Source: Candidatus Obscuribacterales bacterium (lineage in GTDB: Bacteria; Cyanobacteriota; Vampirovibrionia; Obscuribacterales; Obscuribacteraceae). Taken from it: a stretch of 42,336 nt of DNA. Below, piece after piece: positions 23,227 to 33,300 of this stretch (its first letter is position 1; the number at the start of each line of letters is the position of its first letter). A program made the position numbers and the translations under genes. The notes below the pieces were generated by a model, which ran no database searches, was not told where the DNA came from, and was given only the letters and a program-made list of their open reading frames with translations. The stretch lies in NCBI GenBank assembly GCA_020050835.1, contig JAGVKB010000121.1:1-42336 (forward strand), given 5' to 3'.

Positions 23227-24912
23227 CTACCCTTCCTCTACGACCGAAGTACGAAACAACGGAGCCCGGTACCCTTCAGGCAGATTCTTCAGCGGGAGCT
23301 TAGCAGCATTGCTATCACGTAGTCCGTAAACATGCGGGGACATTATCTCCACTCCGGCTGAATTAAATCGATCGAGTATCGACTGATTCAATTCGGAGTA
23401 ACTTCGCTCGATTCGACTGGCATCATCTGTGCGAGCATTCAACTCATATGTGACGGCAAAGTCACCAAGAGTAGTGGCTAATACAAATGGGGGAGGATCT
23501 GTAACAACTCCTGTCGTATCCAGTGCCGCTTTCAAAAGCAAATCTCGAACAGTCCGCCAATCAACATCGTAGCCAATCGTAACGCTCGTATAGAGCACCA
23601 ATTCTCCCTGTTTCGCCATATTACTGTAATTGATGATGTCAGAACTAAGTACCTGCCCATTTGGTATAGAGATTACTTCGTTCTTGGTGGTTACGAGCCT
23701 GGTGACGAAAAGAGTTTTTTCCAGCACATCTCCGACATGTGCTCCGATTTTTACCCTGTCACCGGTTTTGAACGCATTCGTGTATGTAAGCACCGTTCCG
23801 CCCATCATGTGGCCGACAACCTGCGAAGAGCCAAGCGATACCAAAAGCCCGAAGAGCAGGCCAACTTGCTTGAAAGCCTCGGAATGCCAGCCCGGGAAAT
23901 ACGGCAACGCAACGACCAGCGCAATATCGAAGATAAGCAGCCGGACCAGCTTGAATGTCGGCTGCGCCCAATCCCTGTCAAAGCCGGCAAACTCGATTGA
24001 GCCCGCTTCTATGGCATCGAAAAAGACTCGCGCGAAAGCCATGACACCATAAGCCACCAGTCCGATCACAGCTAGCGCCAAGAGATGCGGAAGATAATTG
24101 ACTGCGCTTCCCACAAGAAGTACTACGGGAGCGACAGAAGTGTCTCTAATCGACTGCGCAAGCTCTTTGGTGCTCGGAAAACTATCCAGACAAACCAGCA
24201 AAGCGGCATAACTGGAGATAATTATGAGCAGAAACTGCACGAATTGAACCACCGAGATGAGAAGATTGGTCAAAATCTCCGCACTCAAAAGCTCCGCCTT
24301 CTGGATTTTAATGCCAGTGATTGCAGTATCCTTCCTCCGCTTTATCCTCTCGCAGCAACTTGATGCAGTCCGGCAGATCAAAACGACAGTAAGTAGCAAA
24401 AGCAAAACAACTACCGCGCAGATACCGACACCCATCGCCATCTTGCCGGCAGAGACCTCCTCAACTCGCTTGACCAGAACGTTCTTCAGCAGCGCAACGT
24501 ACTGCCCAGCCATGTGAGTGGTAGAGTCTTTGGCAATCTCCGCATCGCCGATCGTAGCGGTGGCAATAACGGTATCACCGTAGCAAACACTTGTTCCTTC
24601 CGGAGTCTCCTTGAGCGAAATTTTGGCGGGATCAAATCTGGGTAAGTCCGATAACTGCTGAATTATCAACGCAGTTCGCCGAGCGCGGTCGGCGGGAGTC
24701 AGCCCTTCAAGCGTGCTGTAGTAAACGAAAAGACGCTGCCCGTTGTGGACGACAGCGGCGGGGGCTTCGGGTTGGGGTTGGGTTTGGGTTTGGGGTTGGG
24801 CGAAGGAGGAAAGCCCGCAGGCAATCGAAGCAACCAATATCATCACAACGATTATGTGACTGACGCGCAAAATCGATTGTGGTGACCGGGCTGAAGGGTC
24901 TTTGCTCATCAT
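23227..24912 (-). CDS. MscS-family mechanosensitive channel with extra N-terminal domain
   Basis: From ATG 24912 the protein has 561 residues; GTG 24918 and ATG 24909 are alternatives (AGGTG just upstream). A signal-like helix (HIIVVMILVASIACGLSSFA) is followed by a QPQTQTQPQP linker and a periplasmic domain of about 110 residues. Several membrane helices follow. The MscS core is recognisable: the pore-helix region LLFGLLVSLGSSQVVGHMMG, the beta domain FKTGDRVKIGAHVGDVLEKT and ISIPNGQVLSSDIINYS, and the C-terminal alpha/beta domain with DPPPFVLATTLGDFAVTYEL. Family role: release of small solutes under membrane tension. The N-terminal domain may give a different gating signal. It lies just upstream of the regulator at 22503-23192. 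Confidence 0.9.
   Translation of the reverse strand: MMSKDPSARSPQSILRVSHIIVVMILVASIACGLSSFAQPQTQTQPQPEAPAAVVHNGQRLFVYYSTLEGLTPADRARRTALIIQQLSDLPRFDPAKISLKETPEGTSVCYGDTVIATATIGDAEIAKDSTTHMAGQYVALLKNVLVKRVEEVSAGKMAMGVGICAVVVLLLLLTVVLICRTASSCCERIKRRKDTAITGIKIQKAELLSAEILTNLLISVVQFVQFLLIIISSYAALLVCLDSFPSTKELAQSIRDTSVAPVVLLVGSAVNYLPHLLALAVIGLVAYGVMAFARVFFDAIEAGSIEFAGFDRDWAQPTFKLVRLLIFDIALVVALPYFPGWHSEAFKQVGLLFGLLVSLGSSQVVGHMMGGTVLTYTNAFKTGDRVKIGAHVGDVLEKTLFVTRLVTTKNEVISIPNGQVLSSDIINYSNMAKQGELVLYTSVTIGYDVDWRTVRDLLLKAALDTTGVVTDPPPFVLATTLGDFAVTYELNARTDDASRIERSYSELNQSILDRFNSAGVEIMSPHVYGLRDSNAAKLPLKNLPEGYRAPLFRTSVVEEG
24760..24800 (+). other. G-run cluster, possible G-quadruplex
   Basis: The plus strand has six or more runs of three to five G separated mostly by two or three bases (GGGTTGGGGTTGGGTTTGGG style) within about 40 bases. 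It lies inside the MscS-type gene, on its template strand, and codes on the other strand for alternating Gln-Pro/Gln-Thr. Spacing fits an intramolecular G-quadruplex. Confidence 0.55.
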
Positions 24913-25120
24913 GAACACCTAACAGCGTCGAATAAAAGATGGCAAGCACGTACTACTATTACGCAGCCTGCTTTGCAACGCCGAACCCTCCAAATTCACC
25001 CACAGAGTCCATCACTATTTACCCATCCCGGGAATCAGCAAACTCCTTTGACATTTAATGAAAAAAATTGAGCGCCAGAATGCAGTCCTTACAAGCTGGC
25101 TGTTCTGTTAACAATGAGAG

Positions 25121-25148
25121 TGGTATACCTGATTTAGTATGTATACCA
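25121..25148. promoter_or_regulatory. Perfect inverted repeat ahead of exported protein gene
   Basis: TGGTATAC (25121-25128) and GTATACCA (25141-25148) are perfect inverted repeats 20 bp apart, two helical turns. They end 30 bases before the preferred ATG at 25179, where an operator over the promoter or leader would be expected. Confidence 0.5.
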
Positions 25149-25178
25149 GCGTTTGGCCAATTCGGCGCCGGGTTTTTC

Positions 25179-26810
25179 ATGGAAAAGTGGCTTTATCAGG
25201 CATTAGTTGCGACTCTATTGAACGTCTCAATTCCTGGATTGCCAGCCGAATGCCGTGGAGACAATCAGGATGCAAATCCACATCGACTGGCAGCGTTAAA
25301 GACCGCTCCAGATAAGCCCGCGCCAATCGAACCGGGAAACAATCAGCAGCCATCGACAGAGAGACCAGCAAAGAACAGCTTCCAGATAGTCATCTCAGCC
25401 TGCGCCACTACATCCGGTGGCTGGCAATTCAACGAAGAAGACTGTTACATCCAGTACCCAGACGGCACAATCAAGCCTATTCCGGTAAAGGATTTAAGTC
25501 CAGGCGATAGACAGCAAACTATTGCGCAGATCGATAACATTCGAATCACAATTGCCCCAAATGTTCAGGAACAATTTATAGCAGTTAGCGCCACCGGATG
25601 GGGAAAGACTGTCTACGGTACTATTGAGCGACAACAAGATGGAACTTGCGAATGCACTTCTTCGCTCGTCCCGCCAGATCTGGTGGCAGAGGGACCAGCA
25701 CCAGACAAGAAACAGGGACCATGCAAGAACGTATCCGAAACAACCGATCAGGGCAAAAGAACTGTTACCGCCAAAGCGGAAGATCGCAAAGAGATTTACT
25801 CCGTCCAGTTTGGAGCTGATGGAAAGGCAGATAGTGTTCGTGACAGCAGCGGCACCTGGACTTACAATCGCGATACTGATACCTGGAAAGACGAAAAGGG
25901 GCAGACTTGGAAAGGTACGGTCGGAATCAATTCATCGGACTGTTCACTGGTCTGGGAGTCCGACAACTGCTACGTTTATGTAAGGAGTCCCAACGGCACA
26001 ACCACCACTATAAATCCGGATCGAACTTCCGAGCGGCGAACGCCGCATGGCAATATTGGTTGGTATGACGACAAGGGAAACCTGCTCAGGCGGAAAGCAC
26101 CGAGCGGAAGACAATATACTTATTCAAGAAATCCGGCAGATCCGAAAAATCCAGTTGAGCAGGTCGATCGGAAAGTGACTCAACTGCCGCACAATCCGTA
26201 CGTCGGTGTTCCAGAATGGCGCCAAAAGCAACTGAATGAACGAGCACAATCACTTATCGACAAACACACCAAGGACGGTCCAATCGATTTTTGCGGCTTC
26301 GCGGATTTAATGGACGATATCACCAATATGAAAGATTTGACCGAGAACGAAAAGGTTAACGTGTGGACGACAATTGCAGCAAAGCGCGGCAACGGAGTTC
26401 CTTTCTCTACGGACTGCGCAAATCCGGAAGTATTGGACACTTTCAATCCAAACACGGACATCTGGCACGCCATCATTGGTTTCACCGATGGCTATCATGC
26501 TCCAATGGCGCATATGTCAAATGCCGAAGTGGGACTGCGAATCGGAGTTCATGAAGGGCTGGGACAGGGCGCAGATCAATTGAGAGTCGGTCCAGGAGCA
26601 CAAGTAAATAGAGGGGATATGAAGGCCTCCAGCTATCAGGTAACATCGCTCAAGGCATTTCTAAAAGATGGCTGGGCCGGCTATGCCAATAATTGGCGGC
26701 ATTTCTTTACCAGCCCAGATTGCTGTCCGGATCCAAAAGAGGAAAAGCAAAAGAGGGACGCAGAGGCCTGTGCCAAGACAAAGGCTGCGCGGAAGCAGCA
26801 ACGCAAATAG
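25179..26810 (+). CDS. Exported protein with YD/RHS-like repeat text
   Basis: I prefer ATG 25179 (543 residues), because MEKWLYQALVATLLNVSIPG is a good signal peptide start, whereas upstream in-frame starts from 25068 put 37 residues ahead of it. After a Pro-rich linker, FQIVISACATTSGGWQF resembles the KxC-type opening of other exported proteins here. From about 190 to 330 the sequence has YD-repeat-like phrases (SGTWTYNRDTDTWKDEKG, PHGNIGWYDDKGNLLRRKAP). The C-terminal about 200 residues are a different, more globular domain (FCGFADLMDDITNM, HAPMAHMSNAEVGLRIGVHE) with several cysteines. I do not recognise it; a secreted enzyme or toxin-like domain is possible but unproven. The C-terminus is very basic. 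Confidence 0.7.
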   Translation: MEKWLYQALVATLLNVSIPGLPAECRGDNQDANPHRLAALKTAPDKPAPIEPGNNQQPSTERPAKNSFQIVISACATTSGGWQFNEEDCYIQYPDGTIKPIPVKDLSPGDRQQTIAQIDNIRITIAPNVQEQFIAVSATGWGKTVYGTIERQQDGTCECTSSLVPPDLVAEGPAPDKKQGPCKNVSETTDQGKRTVTAKAEDRKEIYSVQFGADGKADSVRDSSGTWTYNRDTDTWKDEKGQTWKGTVGINSSDCSLVWESDNCYVYVRSPNGTTTTINPDRTSERRTPHGNIGWYDDKGNLLRRKAPSGRQYTYSRNPADPKNPVEQVDRKVTQLPHNPYVGVPEWRQKQLNERAQSLIDKHTKDGPIDFCGFADLMDDITNMKDLTENEKVNVWTTIAAKRGNGVPFSTDCANPEVLDTFNPNTDIWHAIIGFTDGYHAPMAHMSNAEVGLRIGVHEGLGQGADQLRVGPGAQVNRGDMKASSYQVTSLKAFLKDGWAGYANNWRHFFTSPDCCPDPKEEKQKRDAEACAKTKAARKQQRK

Positions 26811-26947
26811 CATGAGCTTTGTTTCAGCACAGGTCTAGAACGTAAAATTCAACAATTGTAGTAAATTCCTTCAATTCAAATTCCAGCGTCGAACGTACTG
26901 TCTACCGGCTTCTTCCCAAGCTTCTCTGATGCGTATGCGTTTTCGAA

Positions 26948-28420
26948 TCAATTATCTGTAATGGAAGACGGAGCTTGCGCAGATGGAGCGGGCGAAGATA
27001 GGTCGAGGCGGCCGGAAGGTGGAGTCAGCATCATGTTGTACTTAAACTCTGTTCCGGAAATGTTGAACGTTCCGGTGCGGTAATCTTGATCAGGCGAGAG
27101 GTGGGCGCTGAATCCACCGACGGTATCGACAAATTCAAAATTCTGCCCCGAACGAATAACGCTCAAGTCCCTCACCAGATTACCATTAGCGTCTTCCAAC
27201 CACGCCCGTGGAATATCGAAGCTGGAAGATCCACCTGATCCATCCTCTGATGCGCGAAGATCAAAGTTAAGAATCTCCGGGTTACCCGCTGCTGAGGGGC
27301 TGCCACTGTTGCTGGCGGAAGCTTGTCCGGCGCCCGGGCTTGTAGGTTGAGCGCCTGCATCCGCTGCTGGTTGGGATGAAGGGGAGGAGGCTGCAGATAT
27401 GCCACCACCACCTCCTCCGCCACCACCGCCGCCTCCCGGTAGTCCAGGAATACCCCCCGCTTGCATTTGATTGAGCAGCTGCTTAAGAAGTGTTCTTGCC
27501 AGAGCACAAAGATCGTATTGCTTCACGTGGTCGACTAAGCGCTGTGAATTTAACTTATGAACTACTACCGGCTTTGACTTTCCAGCAACCTTAAGTTGTC
27601 CCTCAATTGGCCCGATGGATGCTTCTTCCGCTTTGCTTATCTCTGCTGGAATCCACTCTTCGTCTTGTGGAGTCGTAGTTTCTGACGAATCCGCCGGCAC
27701 ACTAATCACTTGACTGGCAGAGAATGGCACAGTGTATGGCTGCTTATTTCTATCAGTGCCAGTAAATTCAGCTTGAGCCCCTGCCAAGTGAAATACTTCC
27801 AGACTCTTGCCATTTAGTCTATGCAGGATGAGCGAACTGTTCTCCGGAACTTTCAGCAAACCAGAGCCGGTTTGAATGTTCAATCCCTTTCCTTCCGGAG
27901 TCTTGACAGCAAGCGCACCAGAGCGATCTCGCCACTCGGCGCCATCAGAGTGTCCATCAGACCCGCCCGTCGCAAAATTCACCGTTGCTGGCTTCCTACC
28001 CATATTGCCAATCTTCACCTCAGGCTTCTCACCCGGTCTGGTAGTTACCGTAAGCAAGACAACACCACAGACAGCAATTTTGACTACCTTTCCTGGTGTC
28101 ACGCTTGGTATGTTTCCATCGGCTGTCTTGGTCGAACTGCCGGATGGAGCTGATTGAACAGAACCAGCGCCGTCTCGCGGTGCTGCCGGTACTGATTTAC
28201 CGGCGGTGGCATTGCGATCTCTAGCACGCTTAGTGACTTGGTTTGCTGCACGCCTCAAAACTGGCGCGAATCTCTGCACAGCCGATTGCGGATTCATCTG
28301 CGCTATCACTGGCAGTTCAATTGCAGAAGCTGCTATCGCCAAAGCTAAGAGCGCGCAAACCAGTCGATAGCAATCGAATAATTTGGCAAATAAACTTGGT
28401 CCGCTTTGTAGCTTGCACAC
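26948..28420 (-). CDS. Exported protein of unknown function with poly-glycine tract
   Basis: The protein has 490 residues. GTG 28420 follows AGGAAA at about ten bases. The signal peptide (LVCALLALAIAASAIELPVI) probably ends after VIA. Residues about 120-290 are beta-rich (VKIGNMGRKPATVNFATGG, LLKVPENSSLILHRLNGKSL) and vaguely resemble FecR-type periplasmic domains; this is weak. A run of about 12 glycines near 334-346, in a Gly/Ser/Pro/Ala-rich linker, separates it from a C-terminal beta domain (IPRAWLEDANGNLVRDLSVI, GTFNISGTEFKYNMMLTPPS). The glycine run is coded by a CCN/CCG-type simple repeat on the plus strand (27408-27440). It converges with the gene at 25179-26810. Confidence 0.72.
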   Translation of the reverse strand: MCKLQSGPSLFAKLFDCYRLVCALLALAIAASAIELPVIAQMNPQSAVQRFAPVLRRAANQVTKRARDRNATAGKSVPAAPRDGAGSVQSAPSGSSTKTADGNIPSVTPGKVVKIAVCGVVLLTVTTRPGEKPEVKIGNMGRKPATVNFATGGSDGHSDGAEWRDRSGALAVKTPEGKGLNIQTGSGLLKVPENSSLILHRLNGKSLEVFHLAGAQAEFTGTDRNKQPYTVPFSASQVISVPADSSETTTPQDEEWIPAEISKAEEASIGPIEGQLKVAGKSKPVVVHKLNSQRLVDHVKQYDLCALARTLLKQLLNQMQAGGIPGLPGGGGGGGGGGGGISAASSPSSQPAADAGAQPTSPGAGQASASNSGSPSAAGNPEILNFDLRASEDGSGGSSSFDIPRAWLEDANGNLVRDLSVIRSGQNFEFVDTVGGFSAHLSPDQDYRTGTFNISGTEFKYNMMLTPPSGRLDLSSPAPSAQAPSSITDN

Positions 28421-28484
28421 TAGCCTAGTTTCCTATCGCGCACTACCAGCTTACCGCGATGCCGACCACCCAAATAAGTTGTTG

Positions 28485-28501
28485 GAGGTAACATGTATTA
28501 G
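28485..28501 (+). other. Strong ribosome binding site on a two-codon reading frame
   Basis: GGAGGTAAC precedes ATG (28493), then TAT and the stop TAG (28499-28501). This is the best Shine-Dalgarno match in the surrounding sequence, yet it serves only Met-Tyr-stop. It may be chance, or the decayed start of a lost gene, or a leader for the gene at 28569. Confidence 0.3.
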
Positions 28502-28568
28502 TATCTCCGATCAGTGATATATCTGAAATTGGAACGCTTTAGGCGAAGACTAACTGGGGGCTGAATGG

Positions 28569-29069
28569 GTGAGCAAGCACTGGCTTGTAATAGCGCTGTT
28601 GATCGCATTGGTTTTGAACTGTTACGGCGCTCCAGCTAAGGGCTGAGGTTGCCCCTCGAGGTCGGAGACCTCGGAATCTGTGTCTAATAAAGTAGTGAAC
28701 TGTGGCAATGGTAATTCTTCTGAGACCGACCCGAATGGTCACACTATCGTTCGAAATAGTTATGGGAATATAGTCTTTGAGTATCAGTCCAGGGACGGAC
28801 AGATTAGTGAGTTAGACTACCTTCCTGGCGTAAGATTCACCAACCCAAGACTAACCGTAATCAACTGCCAGCTAGTGGGATTGACCAGCCGACAAAATGT
28901 GGACAGTTCACATGGCATTGGTGAAAACGACGAAAGGCAACAAGCGACCATTGAAAGGAGCCGTGCTGAAGACAGTCGGTCGAAGCACCCGGAGAAACTA
29001 CCTGTAACTGATTATGCAAGTTCACGGATTAGAGCTAGCGAAGAGCCACCGCCGCATCCGACCAATTAA
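28569..29069 (+). pseudogene. Small exported protein interrupted by an in-frame TGA
   Basis: GTG 28569 opens a signal peptide (MSKHWLVIALLIALVLNCYG, then APAKG) that meets TGA at 28644-28646. The same frame then continues open for 140 codons to 29069: GCPSRSETSESVSNKVVNC, then YGNIVFEYQSRDGQISELDY. The second part has no good start of its own (GTG 28680 without a binding site), so both pieces look like one gene split by a nonsense mutation exactly after the signal peptide. Other genes here end in TGA, so general recoding is not supported. The repeat-like text (DPNGHTIVRNSYGNIVFEY) recalls the YD-type segment at 25179-26810. Confidence 0.5.
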
Positions 29070-29094
29070 TCTAATTCGAGCATCAGAGTTTGAC

Positions 29095-29493
29095 TTACTT
29101 CTCTCCTGACTCACCCATGTTTGACGAGCTTGACTCAACAGCCCCAGAAGCATTATTACTTGAAGGAGTCACCTTGCACTCCGCAGAAGATTTATAGATT
29201 TGAATAGTCTTCTTGTAAGGCTTCGTGATCATGAGGTAACCATCTCCGTCCGGGCCCATCGTAATTTCACCTTCAAACGGTGTTGGAAGTTTCGGTTGCC
29301 CTCCCGCTATGGTGAACTTACCATCAGAGCCCTTGCACATCTTAAAGGTAACGAGTTTGGTCCCTTTGGTCTGCGTATCATTTGGCCCAAGTTGCCGAGG
29401 GTGCGGCTGTTGCTGTGCATGGGCAAGTAAACTGCCTGTTATTGATGTCATCAGCCCAATCACTGCCGAGAGAGCTACATCCCTACATCGCAT
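29095..29493 (-). CDS. Small exported protein with single-KxC-type domain
   Basis: I chose ATG 29493 (132 residues) because GGGAG lies seven bases upstream. The signal peptide (ALSAVIGLMTSITGSLLAHA) ends at AHA-QQQ. The mature part opens with LVTFKMCKGSDGKFTI and has a second Cys near its end (SAECKV), so one disulphide is possible. The tail is Ser/Asn-rich. I do not recognise the family, but opening and size resemble the protein at 29871-30266 and the last about 90 residues of the giant protein at 30384-40376. It is probably periplasmic or secreted. Confidence 0.7.
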   Translation of the reverse strand: MRCRDVALSAVIGLMTSITGSLLAHAQQQPHPRQLGPNDTQTKGTKLVTFKMCKGSDGKFTIAGGQPKLPTPFEGEITMGPDGDGYLMITKPYKKTIQIYKSSAECKVTPSSNNASGAVESSSSNMGESGEK

Positions 29494-29870
29494 GTGCAAA
29501 CTCCCTTCAGAAACCTAATCCAACGAACTCCATATGCCCAGACCTACAACTATTTCATCGAGCTACCGATTGATCTTTGCGAAAAAGTTATGATCCTGGC
29601 ACCGAAATGGAAACCGAATTGGCAACTCGCACAAACCACCCCTGACAACCCTCTAAAGGCATCGATTTCAGCACCTCAGCCACCACTTGTGGTACCAGGC
29701 GGTAAACCACTCATTGGATTTGCGCGAACAGTAGGAGAATCCGGAGGCAGGTACAAGATGCTCCTGCACTCCCGCATCGATAACAGTTTAGACAAGCCGC
29801 CGGGATAGAATGGGAACTATTTAGGGAATAGGGAATCTCAGAAGAGTTGCGTCTTCGGAGAACCTGGGAA

Positions 29871-30266
29871 ATGAGATATGGGCGCGTACTCCTAACCACA
29901 CTGACGCTACTTTCGCTAAGCTTAGATTGGTCACCAGCTGGAGGCCAAGAAACACTGCAAACGAAGGTTAAGTTCGCAATTAAGATTTGCCAGGACCCAG
30001 CTGACCCTAACAAGTGGATTCTCAAATCGCCAACTCCGGGATCAAATCCTGCAGAGGGAGTATCAAACTTCCAGGGAAATTCGACATCGGGCTCATTTGA
30101 TTATAGCTATGAAAACAAAACCTACACCTGCAAGTATACTGTCAACTCAAGCACCGGTAGTTGTGGATCTCTGACACTACAATGGACACCAGAGGCCCCA
30201 GAAGGTTTTCCAGGGGAATCTACAGGGAAGCCGACCGACACACCGGCAGAACCACCTCCATCCTGA
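29871..30266 (+). CDS. Small exported protein with KxC-type domain
   Basis: I chose ATG 29871 (131 residues), after GGAG and GGGA, rather than the start at 29847. The signal peptide (VLLTTLTLLSLSLDWSPAGG) precedes QETLQTKVKFAIKICQDP. ADPNKWILKSPTPG and a beta-rich middle with two more Cys (TYTCKYTVNSSTGSCGSLTL) follow. A Pro/Glu/Thr-rich tail ends it. The opening KFAIKIC matches LVTFKMC at 29095-29493 and GYLKICF near the end of the giant protein. Function unknown. It converges on the giant gene, leaving 117 bases in which I see no terminator. Confidence 0.68.
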   Translation: MRYGRVLLTTLTLLSLSLDWSPAGGQETLQTKVKFAIKICQDPADPNKWILKSPTPGSNPAEGVSNFQGNSTSGSFDYSYENKTYTCKYTVNSSTGSCGSLTLQWTPEAPEGFPGESTGKPTDTPAEPPPS

Positions 30267-30383
30267 GACCGGTCAAATCGAGGGCAGAGGAACTGTAACT
30301 ATGACAGCTGCATTGAGACCGACACATGCTCGGGTTGACGCTGGTGAATGGACGGCGTGCAAGTAGATAGAACAGTGCTCTAA

Positions 30384-33300
30384 CTAATTACCACTCACCG
30401 CTGCCGGGCACACCGTGCATAGACGCGTGAATGTGCCCTCGTTAGGTACTTTCACGGTTACTTCTATCTGCTGATTGCCACCACCTTTAGGAGTCATCGT
30501 TATTGTGGCAACTTCCACTCCGGATGACGGATCAGTTATCCTTACTGGCGGATTGCTTTTAGCGATTGGTGATCTGCTCTTCAAGTATTCATCTTGCGGC
30601 TTTCCCTGGCTATCCGTGTAATGAACATGAGACTTTCTGTCAATCTCAATACCTTTCGCTGTCCTTCGGAAGCAAATTTTCAGATAGCCGATCGCACCAG
30701 AGCTGATGGCTGCGCCAGATTGCACTGCACCTGCTGTGGTCGACGGAGCAGGCAATACCGCAACAGTAGAAGGCGGTGACAAAGTCCCGTTAGAACTTGA
30801 TTGTTTCTGAGTTTGCGTAGGTGGAGTAGTGGCGCCATTACCTGCGGTGCCAAGTGGTGCAGCTGTAACAGTGGGACGTATTATAAGATACCCCAACGTT
30901 CTAGCTGCTTTTTCACTGTCCGTCTCCTTCTTGAACGGCAGTATCCGCCCCATCACAATGACCAGAGGCAGCCCGCTTTTAGCTACAACCTCTCGTGCTA
31001 CTCGAATCTGACTATCCGTGATAAGTGGCCCCTTTGTTCCAACCACCGAGGTTTCACCAGGAGCTGCTGGGTGTTGTTTTCCTGGAGTTGCAGATGGTGA
31101 AGCACTGGGCGTTGTTCCAGTTCTCCCCCGCGACGCAGTGGAAGCTGCAGCGCTGGCCATGGCAATCTCTGCTCTTACCTTGGCATTTGGCGCTATCCAT
31201 AACCCTAGTGAGCTCAGTAGCCTTCTCAACATACCAGGGGGCGCACCCACATCGATGCCCTGTCTCGCCGCCATAACTCGAAACGCGAGCTGATTATAAT
31301 TTGCCTGAAGAAGTCCGGTACGCGTGGGATCCACCCGCTGAAGCAAGTCGAAAATTCGTTGTTCGGTTGCAGCTACATGTCGACCACGAAATTCTGCGAG
31401 CTTGTTGAAAATCTCCTTCGCATAAAGCTTGTACGATCCTTCATAAGCCATCATTACCTTCGCCCGGGCCGGATCTCCTAAACTTGCACGTTCAACAAGC
31501 TCTGCGTAGCTAAGTTTCCCTCTTGCCAGCTTGCTGTGAATCCAGAATTTGAAGAACTCAGCGGCCAATTCATTAGGATTCATGTAATACGCGGCCTGAA
31601 CCTCTCCGACAGCCGCGTTTCTACCTGGTGAAAATTCGCGCCCGCTGTACAGCGCATTAAGCATTGCTTGATCTATTGGTGTTCCTATGTCAATTGCAAT
31701 CTTTTCAAGCCGACCCCGGTGCGCTTCTGTATCAAGCCTGTACTGATTAGCGATCTGGGCTTTCACTGCTTGACTCAAGAGTGGATCTACCATGAATCTG
31801 ATAACGTGTCCAACTTCATGAGTACCAACGTCCATTGCTATCTGTCCCTTGTTCCATTCCTGACCGAAATTAACCCTGACTCGGTAACCTGTCGTATCTG
31901 GCATAACCGGGTCGTTTATCCACCCGCGTTCAAAACTAGCCCGACCTTGCGATGGATCGAGCAGGTCATTTGCATAGAAAACTAATTCTCTCGGCTTAAA
32001 CCCTGTGAGCTCTTCGATCTTTTTGAGCGTCTCCAAGACCTCCCTTACCTTGTACTCAGCAATGTTCGTACCTTTAATATGAATAGGTACATCCCTATAT
32101 CCCTCGATTCGAATTGGCGCTCCCTCTAGGGTCGGAGGAAGCATTCCGGATTCAGCAGAAAAAGCAATCTCATACACTCTAAGAGTTTGTTTCAGCGCCG
32201 CCGTGTTTGCTTCCAACTGTTCGGCAAGTTTATTCTGCTGAGTGATCGCACGCATAAATCGTTGGAAGTTAACATCCAGTTGTGCTCTCAAGCTCTTGTC
32301 CTTCGGATTTTTTTGAATGGCATCGCGGAGCAAGGTATCTTTCGGACCCAACTTATCTTTAAGTACCTCCAAGGTCTTATGCGAAGCCTCTAACGGGACC
32401 CGCGCAGCCATAAGCCTCTGAATTTCTGGATTCGCAAGAATTTCCTTCGCGACGTTCAAAATTCCAATTGCCTGTGTCAATTCACGCATCAGGAGGTGCC
32501 GCTCAGCGTAGCTTTGAGCTGCTTGCCCGCTAACTAGCCTCTGAAGACGTGCGTAAACCCCGGCTTGGCTTTCTTCCTTCGTTAACTGATCTAGTCGAGC
32601 CTTTTGTTCTGCAATAAATCGATTTAGCTCCAACGGACTAAGTCTTAGCATTCCAGCAAGAAGGCTACTTTCGACTTGCTTAGAAACTACCGTTTCTGGG
32701 TGAGCATTACCGGCGGCAGCCGCTTTATCAACTATTGCTCCGGCTGTGATTTCCGGCGCCGCACCAGCTGGTGTCTGCGCCAAATTAGAGGGAGCATCTA
32801 CCTTACTGGCTGCAGCGTGCGCCTCGTTACGAGGCTTTACCCACTCGATCAGTATTCCGGTTTCGTCATAGACAGCTTGCTTTAACTTATGCAACTCTAC
32901 GGAACTAACTTTGTCTGATACGATGATGTCCAGATCTGACGGCAGTCCATCTAGTTTCTTCGTCTGTCGTTGTTGTTCTACCTGCTGTTTGAGAGCGTGC
33001 AAAGCTTGAGTTTCTAGCGGCAACTCCTGCAATATTTCCGGTGGCAAACTTGGTACTTTATCCAACGCTTGCGCTTCGCTCAAGGTAAGCTTACGGACTT
33101 TGCCATCGACTTCCACCTCCCAGGAACCGGCTCTCGCGTCTCCGCGAGCATAGCTGCCCGCAACTCCTTCCACCTGGGCTCCTAGAGCTTTGATAGCCAT
33201 GTCTACTGCCGCTGCAGCTGGCGAGTCCTGACCATATCTCGCTCGCAACAGTTCAGCAGGGCGCTGCTCGGAGCGTAGTACTGGCGGTGCATCCAGAGCC

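Noticed and set aside
24760-24800. Telomere-like TTGGGG repeats
   Set aside because: The sequence is inside a complete channel gene and codes a normal Gln/Pro/Thr linker; nothing suggests a replicon end.
28644-28646. General use of TGA as a sense codon
   Set aside because: Many confident genes in the window end at TGA, e.g. 10547 and 3267, so a genome-wide code change is not supported.
29494-29808. A 104-codon plus-strand frame between two small exported genes
   Set aside because: It overlaps the start region of the minus-strand gene at 29095-29493, has no signal peptide or binding site, and the region should hold promoters.
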